In this document: piece by piece, positions 1-5,093 of the stretch
Position numbering within the stretch: the first letter of the stretch is position 1
Layout: every line of letters starts with the position of its first letter
Virus record (IMG/VR): IMGVR_UViG_3300032291_003067
Span: 1 to 41,884 of that record
Reading direction: 5' to 3' (one strand)
Source: a virus
DNA length: 41,884 nt
Notes under the pieces: generated by a model
The model's database searches: none
Seen by the model: the letters and a program-made list of their open reading frames with translations, nothing else
What the model was told of the DNA's origin: nothing
Made by a program: the position numbers and the translations under genes

Positions 1-163
1 ATCGTTTTGAATCCTTGAAGTTTTTTGATTTTGCTAACAAGGTGTAAGTAGCTGATTTACAGTCCTTTGAACAATCTGCACCCTCAAACGTCATATGACT
101 GATGCAATTTGAGCATGTCCTTTGCAGTTAAATTGTAGATGCGTAACATTGCGTGAATAAAAA

Positions 164-199
164 AAGGGGGAGGTGTAGCAATCCACCTTGATCCCCCTT
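164..199 (-). terminator. Intrinsic terminator of the zinc-ribbon gene
   Basis: Read on the minus strand, AAGGGGGA (199-192) pairs with TCCCCCTT (171-164). An inner AGGTG/CACCT pairing sits inside a small bulge, and a run of seven T follows. This is a good intrinsic terminator about 50 nt downstream of the small minus-strand gene at 248-397. On the plus strand the T-run is missing, so the orientation is clear. Confidence 0.7.
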
Positions 200-247
200 C
201 GACACAAACGTTGCACCGTTTATGCCTCGCAATTGGTTACCCAATCA

Positions 248-397
248 CTAGTTGCCCAGCTGGCAGTTGCACTCCGGAATTGGAAAGGGCGCTCGCTTAG
301 CCCTGACGACTTTCCCAGTTATATGATGGATGTAGCTCCATCTAAACTTTACGGGACAGTCGTTTCCGCAGTGTTTGCAGGTAGTCGTGTATGGCAT
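248..397 (-). CDS. Small zinc-ribbon-like protein (49 aa)
   Basis: A short minus-strand reading frame starts with ATG at 397 and ends with TAG at 248. It begins MPYTTTCKHCGNDC and ends with PECNCQLGN. The spacing CxxC-x3-C near the N-terminus and CxC near the C-terminus gives five cysteines, enough for one zinc-binding ribbon. The centre is basic and aromatic (VKFRWSYIHH, VVRAKRAPF), as in nucleic-acid-binding ribbons. It lies between its own terminator (164-199) and a hairpin-rich leader that begins at the promoter at 576-606. A longer plus-strand frame overlaps it, but that frame has no recognisable features. Zinc binding is inferred from cysteine spacing; the target is unknown. Confidence 0.55.
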   Translation of the reverse strand: MPYTTTCKHCGNDCPVKFRWSYIHHITGKVVRAKRAPFPIPECNCQLGN

Positions 398-433
398 ACC
401 CGTGTACGGTTTTCCTCCATTCAATATTAGGCT

Positions 434-462
434 GGAGTTCTCCTATTGGCATGAAAGCCAAT
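434..462 (-). promoter_or_regulatory. Two leader hairpins before the zinc-ribbon gene
   Basis: ATTGGC (445-450) and GCCAAT (457-462) form a perfect 6-bp stem with a 6-nt loop. Directly beside it GGAG (434-437) pairs with CTCC (440-443). Together with the terminator at 501-528 they would fold the 5' leader of a transcript that starts near 570 and runs into the gene at 397. A role in attenuation or translation control is inferred from position only. Confidence 0.35.
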
Positions 463-497
463 TATTTATGAGTAAGCAATAATGAGTTTGGAAAATG

Positions 498-570
498 AAA
501 AATCCCAGTCTGTGCAAAGACCGGGATTATAATTTATGACCACGTTAAGGCATGGGCATGTCCACCACGA
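498..570 (-). ncRNA. Candidate ~72-nt RNA or attenuated leader
   Basis: A perfect Bacteroidota promoter (576-606) points leftwards and an intrinsic terminator (501-528, then five T) lies about 70 nt behind the predicted start. The interval contains only a four-codon frame (MPMP), so the product would be a short RNA. It contains a tandem CATGCC-CATGCC and two CGTGG words but no strong structure before the terminator. Alternatively this is an attenuator in the leader of the zinc-ribbon gene. No known RNA family was recognised. Confidence 0.5.
501..528 (-). terminator. Hairpin terminator or attenuator
   Basis: Read on the minus strand, AATCCCGGTCT and AGACTGGGATT form an 11-bp stem with one mismatch around a 6-nt loop, followed by TTTTTC. 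The T-run is present only in the minus orientation. It would end the RNA that starts near 570. Confidence 0.65.
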
Positions 571-575
571 CAACA

Positions 576-606
576 CAAATGTATAATTCGATACGAAATT
601 CTCAAA
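576..606 (-). promoter_or_regulatory. Consensus Bacteroidota promoter
   Basis: On the minus strand TTTG (606-603) is followed after exactly 19 nt by TACATTTG (583-576). This matches the known Bacteroidota primary-sigma consensus TTTG-N19-21-TANNTTTG at every fixed base. The spacer carries TTCG-TAT-CGAA, a small palindrome that could be an operator. The transcript would start near 570. Confidence 0.7.
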
Positions 607-798
607 GAGCTGAAGCAAATTTAATCTATCCTAAGTTTTAAAAAAGGAGTGCCAGGCGCGTCAATTGCCAAACTATTTAGCATAAAATTTTATTGATCTG
701 ATTGTCAGCGTTTTGCAATTCTTTGCACTTGATAATTACTAACACTTTTAGGTATTTTGTTTATAACTATGGGAAATATTGATTGAAACAGTAATAGA

Positions 799-827
799 AA
801 AAGCCCAGGATATTGTCCTGGGCTTTT
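799..827 (-). terminator. Terminator of the repressor operon
   Basis: AAAAGCCCAGGA (799-810) and TCCTGGGCTTTT (816-827) form a perfect 12-bp stem with a 5-nt loop. It lies 16 bp behind the stop codon of the minus-strand membrane-protein gene. Its A/T flanks make it usable in either direction, but only the minus-strand operon lies behind it. Confidence 0.8.
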
Positions 828-843
828 CGTTTATGCGATGTCG

Positions 844-1098
844 TTACTTTTTAGTTTTCTCAAAACCGGTGAGATAGCTCTTGTAAAGTTTGTCAACTGA
901 ATTGCCAAGAGCTGAGTCCAGTGCTTCTCCTGGAACGCCCTGCTGCCGGGCGATCATGGTAAGGATGTATATCTGTCGTTCTTGCAGATCAACCAGTTTG
1001 TTGATTTTAAAAACCCACCTGGCTATCACTACATAGAGGATCAAGCCGATGATGAAAAGGAAAATCATGAAGACTAAATTGCCGATAGCGTATTCCAT
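844..1098 (-). CDS. Small membrane protein in the repressor operon
   Basis: This 84-aa protein has one long hydrophobic N-terminal segment (about residues 6-29, LVFMIFLFIIGLILYVVIA) and a charged, helical C-terminal part (residues 30-84). It should be anchored in the inner membrane with the tail in the cytoplasm, following the positive residues after the helix. It is the last gene of a three-gene minus-strand unit, 20 bp behind the lipoprotein gene and just before the terminator at 799-827. The family was not recognised. Co-expression with a repressor in the lysogen suggests, but does not show, a role in exclusion of other phages or in host fitness. Confidence 0.6.
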   Translation of the reverse strand: MEYAIGNLVFMIFLFIIGLILYVVIARWVFKINKLVDLQERQIYILTMIARQQGVPGEALDSALGNSVDKLYKSYLTGFEKTKK

Positions 1099-1118
1099 AT
1101 TGTTAGTTTGTTTGGTTA

Positions 1119-1811
1119 CTAAGACTTTAATTTATTGAACAGTGCGACTGTCTCTCTCATCGCTGCCAGTTGTTTGGCTGTTATAACTTTATCATCATAG
1201 TATTGGGATCCTTGAAACCTGACTTTGGCGGATTTACATTTTAGAAGTTTTTCTACAATCTCAGCTGAGCTGTAGGTTAATTCCTCATCATACCATTCCC
1301 AGATATCGCTATCATTATCTCTTTCAAAGCTGCCAGTCCTGAGGTCATAGCTTTGGCCGTCAATCAAGAATGTACATCCCCTGATGAAAAGCCAATCATC
1401 AGCATAATACTGAAGCTTTAACCGGAGTGGGTTGACTGTGCTTTGATGAGTTGAGAAATAGAGATACACGGCATTTGCACTGTTGTATCGGGGAGTAGAA
1501 ATGTGTTCATAGAAAACAAGATCTCGGAACTCATCCTTCTTTTTACGGAACTTAGTCAGCATCTTTTTGACTGATGGCGAATCCATCATGCCAGGCGACA
1601 CAATACCTGAACTGTAACTCAAGCTACTTTCCTCAGCCGCCAAAAGTGAATTAGCAGCTTTGATAGCAGCTGATGCCTGTGAGTCAATACTCGCTACTTG
1701 TGAATCAATTTTTGCGTCAGTTAGTTTGGAATTGTTTTCTGTTTTTTTGGCTTCTTGGTTGCATGATAAAAGAAGCACCATCGATAGTGTTACAGCAAGT
1801 ATGTGTTTCAT
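1119..1811 (-). CDS. Putative lipoprotein in the repressor operon
   Basis: The 230-aa product starts with a lipoprotein signal peptide (MKHILAVTLSMVLLLSC), with Cys17 as the likely lipidated residue. A Lys/Ser/Ala-rich linker follows to about residue 80. The C-terminal domain (about 85-225) has many aromatic residues (LQYYADDWLFIRG, DIWEWYDEEL, RFQGSQYYDDKVIT), a pattern I associate with a conserved domain of unknown function in bacterial and phage lipoproteins. The gene lies 2 bp behind the repressor and 20 bp before a membrane-protein gene, so it is probably expressed in the lysogen. A surface or periplasmic role such as superinfection exclusion is a guess from this context. Confidence 0.65.
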   Translation of the reverse strand: MKHILAVTLSMVLLLSCNQEAKKTENNSKLTDAKIDSQVASIDSQASAAIKAANSLLAAEESSLSYSSGIVSPGMMDSPSVKKMLTKFRKKKDEFRDLVFYEHISTPRYNSANAVYLYFSTHQSTVNPLRLKLQYYADDWLFIRGCTFLIDGQSYDLRTGSFERDNDSDIWEWYDEELTYSSAEIVEKLLKCKSAKVRFQGSQYYDDKVITAKQLAAMRETVALFNKLKS

Positions 1812-1813
1812 GG

Positions 1814-2176
1814 TTACCCGTTTTCGATTTTCTTTTCCAATTGATCCAGCAATGCGCGGATCTTGTCCAGGTCTTTCTTTGCTCCCCTGGCATATGAAGC
1901 CGGTGGTTCTGCCAGGATGTTCTCAGCCTGGTTAACGATTCCAAACAGATAGTCAGGCCTTACCCCGTAAACTTCCCATGCAATTTGCACCTGCTCAGCT
2001 GTAATTCCTTTCACCCCTGACCTCATGCCAGAGAAGAAAGAATATTTAGAAACGTCAGAGACATTAAAATTCTTATAGAATTCATCGGCAGCCAACTTCT
2101 TATCCTTGATTTTCTGGTAGAAGTAGTCATGAAATCTGCGTGTTATCTCGTCTTTAAAGCGTTGGTTATCAGCCAT
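1814..2176 (-). CDS. XRE-family phage repressor (CI-like)
   Basis: The 120-aa protein has a helix-turn-helix of the XRE type at about residues 34-78. The segment SKYSFFSGMRSGVKGIT is followed by AEQVQIAWEVYGVRPDYLFG, which matches the usual recognition-helix and GVNPxYLL pattern of phage repressors. A short coiled coil (about 98-118, DLDKIRALLDQLEKKIE) may mediate dimerisation. It is transcribed away from the early genes, faces the control region 2177-2314, and is the first gene of a minus-strand operon. It has no peptidase or RecA-sensing domain, so induction probably does not follow the LexA/CI self-cleavage route. Its likely role is to hold the early operon off. Confidence 0.75.
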   Translation of the reverse strand: MADNQRFKDEITRRFHDYFYQKIKDKKLAADEFYKNFNVSDVSKYSFFSGMRSGVKGITAEQVQIAWEVYGVRPDYLFGIVNQAENILAEPPASYARGAKKDLDKIRALLDQLEKKIENG

Positions 2177-2197
2177 AAATAAATAGCGTAAAGAAAT

Positions 2198-2238
2198 ATA
2201 TCTAATTCAAAGACTAGATATTGTTTTGATAACTAGAT
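2198..2238. promoter_or_regulatory. Operator candidate: inverted and direct repeats
   Basis: ATATCTA (2198-2204) and TAGATAT (2215-2221) form a perfect 7-bp inverted repeat with a 10-bp spacer. The word ACTAGAT occurs at 2213-2219 and again at 2232-2238, 19 bp apart. They sit 22-62 bp upstream of the repressor start and overlap the likely early promoter. This is the expected place for autoregulation by the XRE repressor. Confidence 0.5.
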
Positions 2239-2241
2239 TTG
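2234..2241 (+). promoter_or_regulatory. Early promoter -7 element (TAGATTTG)
   Basis: TAGATTTG matches TANNTTTG on the plus strand, about 70 bp before the first early gene. No TTTG is found 19-21 bp upstream, so the promoter would be weak or activator dependent. The start site would fall near 2248, inside the TGACA array that begins at 2238. Confidence 0.45.
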
Positions 2242-2314
2242 ACATGTATTTGACAAGTAACTGACAGGCATTTGACAAGTAACTGACAGCCAATTGACAA
2301 ATATCTGACAATGC
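2238..2314 (+). repeat. Seven-unit 11-bp TGACA array
   Basis: TGACA occurs at 2240, 2251, 2262, 2273, 2284, 2295 and 2306, always exactly 11 bp apart. The units follow the pattern NNTGACANNNN, and six of the seven end in A. TTTGACAAGTA is repeated exactly (2249-2259, 2271-2281). The spacing is close to one DNA helical turn, so all sites face the same side of the helix. The last unit overlaps the first possible start codon of the early operon (2311). It looks like a multi-site operator or iteron array. Confidence 0.75.
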
Positions 2315-2577
2315 GCAAGATAACTTATATGACGAATTATTACAAGCGACTCCGGGCACAATTACCAAGGAATTACGCTGTACAAATCAGTGAAAGGATA
2401 CCGGGCACCAACCCACGCCAAGTACGGGCAGTATTCGGCGGGCTGGTGACGAGGAAGGAGATTGTAAATCCTATCCTGAAGGTTGCATTGAAAATCCGGG
2501 ATGAAGAGCAAAAGCGCGAGACCAGACTGAAGATGTCGATTAAGTCCAAGAGAATCAACCATAAACGCGCCGCATGA
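2311..2577 (+). CDS. Cro-like small DNA-binding protein
   Basis: First gene of the early operon, 88 aa, divergent from the repressor. The core (about residues 10-60) reads YYKRLRAQLPRNYAVQISER followed by a predicted turn and a second helix around RQVRAVFGGL, a common layout for small phage HTH regulators. The C-terminus is very basic (KMSIKSKRINHKRAA). ATG at 2311 overlaps the last TGACA unit; ATG at 2329 (residue 7) is an alternative that would free the whole array from coding duty. The stop overlaps the next start by 4 bp. A Cro or excisionase-type role is inferred from position and size. Confidence 0.55.
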   Translation: MRKITYMTNYYKRLRAQLPRNYAVQISERIPGTNPRQVRAVFGGLVTRKEIVNPILKVALKIRDEEQKRETRLKMSIKSKRINHKRAA

Positions 2578-2987
2578 AAAATCAGTTAATTATTTTAAAA
2601 GAAAACCCAACCCGGCTCCTGGGAGACTATTTCCCGGAGATCATGATCGATAACCGGGAGATCCTTGACCAGGAAGCGCAGTTCGAAATCGTGTACAAGA
2701 ATAAGGTCATTGGCCGCGCAGCTCTGCACTACCGTATCCCTTACCCTTCCAGCTCCCTCAGGGAGAGCCAGACATACCTGGTATACAACAAGCCTACTCA
2801 CTGGCTGCACCTTACCCTTTCAAAGCAACTTGAAGAAGGCACCTACAATTCATCCACTCAACTGGTATACTGCCTGTTCAGGTGGATAGAGCGTGACCTG
2901 CTGGTCTTTGAGGATCTGTTCAAGCAATCATGGGAGACTGTGGTCAACGAGAACCGCACACAGCTCCAAATGGAAATGGCAAGCTAA
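2574..2987 (+). CDS. Early protein of unknown function (137 aa)
   Basis: I do not recognise this gene. The 137-aa product has a beta-rich first half (residues 30-75, FEIVYKNKVIGRAALHYRIP) that vaguely resembles PUA/ASCH folds, and a helical second half ending in a charged tail. It overlaps the preceding stop by 4 bp (ATGA), so the two are probably translationally coupled. It lies 11 bp before a small membrane-protein gene. Position in the first early block suggests a host takeover or regulation role, without direct evidence. Confidence 0.55.
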   Translation: MKNQLIILKENPTRLLGDYFPEIMIDNREILDQEAQFEIVYKNKVIGRAALHYRIPYPSSSLRESQTYLVYNKPTHWLHLTLSKQLEEGTYNSSTQLVYCLFRWIERDLLVFEDLFKQSWETVVNENRTQLQMEMAS

Positions 2988-2998
2988 AATCTACCATA

Positions 2999-3403
2999 AT
3001 GACACTACTACTCAACATCGTAATCGCTTTATGCCTGATCGCTCTTTTCTGGGTTTTCAAGCAGCCGGAAGGCAAGCAACTTATCACCAGGGTTTGTGCA
3101 CACATCTCCAAATTTCTTGATGACAATGTGTTCTCTAAAGAGTACCGCGATGACATGATCCGAATGTGCATCAAGGATGCCTTCAACATGGTGGAACAGA
3201 TTCAGGAATCCAAGGATGAAAATGAAGTGGAAGCCTGGTATTGGGAGGTTGACAAGTTCGATAAAGGCTACCGGGATAAGGTTCCAGATAAACTACTGGA
3301 AGATCATTGCAGCCGGTTGTACAATGCCTGCCATGCACGCCGCATTCAACTCAGGGTTCCCAAAGTAAAAGTATTTGACTCACCTACAATAAGCTTGTCA
3401 TGA
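2999..3403 (+). CDS. Membrane-anchored early protein (134 aa)
   Basis: I place the start at ATG 2999, not at an upstream in-frame start at 2930, because 2999 directly precedes a clean transmembrane segment (residues 2-20, LLLNIVIALCLIALFWVF) and avoids most of the overlap with the previous gene. The remaining 110 residues are hydrophilic and helical (YRDDMIRMCIKDAFNMVEQI, DEVEAWYWEVDKF-like acidic stretch) and probably cytoplasmic. No family recognised. The stop overlaps the next gene start by 4 bp. Confidence 0.55.
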   Translation: MTLLLNIVIALCLIALFWVFKQPEGKQLITRVCAHISKFLDDNVFSKEYRDDMIRMCIKDAFNMVEQIQESKDENEVEAWYWEVDKFDKGYRDKVPDKLLEDHCSRLYNACHARRIQLRVPKVKVFDSPTISLS

Positions 3404-3669
3404 AACGAATTGCAATAGCCATCATTCTGTTTTTAGCCATGTCCTGCACAAAAGATGAATGTGCGCCACCGGAGATCACCGGCATCGTTGGAAACGTTGC
3501 ACACTTTAAGCCAGCCGGTCAATACCTCATTGAGATGGAAGGCCTCGACAATCCCTACAAAGGCACCATCACCGTCACTGGTACTTCATACAAATTGGAA
3601 GGAGAGAAGTACCGTATCAGGATCCGCTCTGCATGCTCTGAATGGAGCGAGTGGTTCTATAAACCTTAG
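3400..3669 (+). CDS. Small lipoprotein (89 aa)
   Basis: The 89-aa product has a typical Bacteroidota lipoprotein signal (MKRIAIAIILFLAMSC, Cys16). The mature part is about 73 residues of predicted beta strands (ITGIVGNVAHFKPAGQYLIE, GTITVTGTSYKLEGEKYRI) and could form a small Ig- or Fn3-like sandwich. It is coupled to the upstream membrane protein by an ATGA overlap and is followed by a terminator at 3699-3728. A surface-exposed early lipoprotein may alter the infected cell; no function is known to me. Confidence 0.6.
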   Translation: MKRIAIAIILFLAMSCTKDECAPPEITGIVGNVAHFKPAGQYLIEMEGLDNPYKGTITVTGTSYKLEGEKYRIRIRSACSEWSEWFYKP

Positions 3670-3698
3670 TTTTTTTTCATAAGCAGTTGGAATTGTCC

Positions 3699-3728
3699 AG
3701 CCCCTTGTGTCTACTCGGGGCTCTTTTT
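3699..3728 (+). terminator. Possible intrinsic terminator in the early operon
   Basis: AGCCCC (3699-3704) pairs with GGGGCT (3717-3722) across a 12-nt loop, followed by CTTTTT. The stem is short, so read-through into the next gene (3749) is likely; it may set expression steps within the early genes. Confidence 0.5.
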
Positions 3729-3748
3729 AACCTCTCAAACTTTTATCA

Positions 3749-4033
3749 ATGCCAAAACAAAAGTTCGTTGATATCGCCGTGATCAGCACGGTCATCGATG
3801 ATACTAAGAAGTATGTCACCGGTCTATCCCGGAGGTCCTGGGATAACAAGTTCATCGTGGCCGGTCTATCAGCTGATGTTGACCATGCTCAGGAGTTCTT
3901 CACTGTGGATGTAGCGAAGAACAAGATTGCCAACATCGTGAACCACCACAACCGGGAGTACACCGCTGAAATGGTTACTATCCCAGCATCCCGCCGCCAT
4001 GCCTATTCACCATATGATGATGAAGTAAGATGA
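3749..4033 (+). CDS. Early protein of unknown function (94 aa)
   Basis: Unrecognised 94-aa product, predicted mixed alpha/beta. It starts MPKQKFVDIAVISTVIDDTK and carries a central helix with several His and Asn residues (KNKIANIVNHHNREYTAEMV). It follows the hairpin at 3699-3728 and overlaps the next gene by 4 bp. No motif allows a function. Confidence 0.5.
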   Translation: MPKQKFVDIAVISTVIDDTKKYVTGLSRRSWDNKFIVAGLSADVDHAQEFFTVDVAKNKIANIVNHHNREYTAEMVTIPASRRHAYSPYDDEVR

Positions 4034-4506
4034 TTCAGAAGGATCCACCAGTAATGACCAAAGCACAGATCAGGCTTGCAGAAGTCCTTCGCATGAAGGA
4101 GCAACTGATGAGCAATGCCAACCTTCGCAACCTGATTTACGAGAACCTGGACAACCAGGCTAAACTGGTGGATGGGTTCAAAAAGGTGGAAGTGGCTGCG
4201 ATGATAGACCAGGCTCAGCAGCTGGAAAAGCAAATCATCCCTGCTATCATTGAAAAGCACGGGGAAAACTCTTCTCAGTTTAAATTCTGGAAAGGTGTTT
4301 TGGATACCGTCATATGGGCCATGTATCTGGTGGATCACAGTGACAGCTTGAAACGGCAGCTGATCAGAACGCAGCACATGCTTGGCTACTATCAGAATTT
4401 CGGAAGAGAGATGCAAGAAGAGCTGAACTACTATACTACTCTGGAGAGATTCATCACGGAAGATCAATTGAAAAAAGCAATCAAGAATGAAACCGATTCT
4501 ATTTAG
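4030..4506 (+). CDS. Helical early protein of unknown function (158 aa)
   Basis: The 158-aa product is almost entirely helical, with heptad-like stretches (residues 10-60 and 110-150) and no membrane segment. No family was recognised. The start overlaps the preceding stop (ATGA), and the end overlaps the ASCH gene by 20 bp, so the three genes form a tight coupled run just before the replication module. Confidence 0.5.
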   Translation: MIQKDPPVMTKAQIRLAEVLRMKEQLMSNANLRNLIYENLDNQAKLVDGFKKVEVAAMIDQAQQLEKQIIPAIIEKHGENSSQFKFWKGVLDTVIWAMYLVDHSDSLKRQLIRTQHMLGYYQNFGREMQEELNYYTTLERFITEDQLKKAIKNETDSI

Positions 4507-5071
4507 CACCCCAATGGTGCAGGCGATATTGGCTGGGAGAAAAACCCAGACAAGGCGTGTAATGAAACCTCAGCCAACTTGGGTTTTAAATGATGGTAAA
4601 CCATTATGCCCTACATATCCAAAGTACCAACCCGGCGACATCCTGTATGTGCGGGAGACGTGGCGACACTTGGGAGGATTCGATAGTAGACCGGAGTATG
4701 CTGTTATGACTGAACGGGATTTTGTCTATAAGGCAGATGAAGAATGGAATGGACCTTGGAAACCATCCCTATTCATGCCAAAAGAAGCCGCCCGGATCTT
4801 CCTTCAGGTTACTGATGTCAGGGCTCAACATTTGCAAGATATCACCAAGGAAGATGCTATTGCGGAGGGTATAGATTCTTTCAGGCCAATTCCTGGTGAT
4901 GGGTCCCCTGAAACATTGTATTACCACTATCTTAAGAATAAGTGGGGGCCGAGTCCATTACATAGTTTCCAAACTCTGTGGGACAGCATCAACGCAAAGA
5001 CCAGCCCTTGGGAAAAGAACGATTGGGTATGGGTCTACACATTCAAGAAGATCGAAAACCCAAACCAATAA
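4487..5071 (+). CDS. ASCH/PUA-like domain protein
   Basis: The N-terminus MKPILFSTPMVQAILAGRKT followed by QTRR is the hallmark of phage ASCH-domain proteins (PUA-like fold, predicted RNA or modified-nucleotide binding). The repeated YQPGDILYVRETW and ITKEDAIAEGI segments are also typical. The length (194 aa) is in the usual range for phage versions. It lies directly before the primase/helicase gene and overlaps the upstream gene by 20 bp. Known members are widespread in phages, but their substrate is unsettled. The family call is secure; the function is not. Confidence 0.8.
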   Translation: MKPILFSTPMVQAILAGRKTQTRRVMKPQPTWVLNDGKPLCPTYPKYQPGDILYVRETWRHLGGFDSRPEYAVMTERDFVYKADEEWNGPWKPSLFMPKEAARIFLQVTDVRAQHLQDITKEDAIAEGIDSFRPIPGDGSPETLYYHYLKNKWGPSPLHSFQTLWDSINAKTSPWEKNDWVWVYTFKKIENPNQ

Positions 5072-5093
5072 CTGAATCAATACCAACTAACTC

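Larger units (their letters stand above)
398..843. other. Gene-free stretch with minus-strand RNA signals
   Basis: No convincing protein-coding frame is visible in this stretch on either strand. It holds, from right to left on the minus strand: the terminator of the lysogeny operon (799-827), about 190 bp of AT-rich sequence with no feature I recognise (607-798), a consensus promoter (576-606), a terminator-like hairpin (501-528), and two hairpins (445-462 and 434-443) just before the zinc-ribbon gene. Confidence 0.6.

Noticed and set aside
3-47. Open frame at the left edge ending in FDFANKV and a stop, possibly the tail of a truncated gene
   Set aside because: Only 15 codons are visible. 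Joined to the right end as a circle it stays open for 22 more codons but has no start. Too little to call a gene or a host border.
116-124. TGTCCTTTG as a seventh late element
   Set aside because: It differs in the last base, lacks the TAATCC context, and has no plus-strand gene close behind it.
188-430. 80-aa plus-strand frame in the left intergenic region
   Set aside because: It has no family-like segment and lies opposite the cysteine-rich minus-strand frame at 248-397, whose terminator overlaps its start. I read it as a shadow.
2238-2314. CRISPR array
   Set aside because: The units are 11 bp without unique spacers and no cas gene is near; it is an operator or iteron array.
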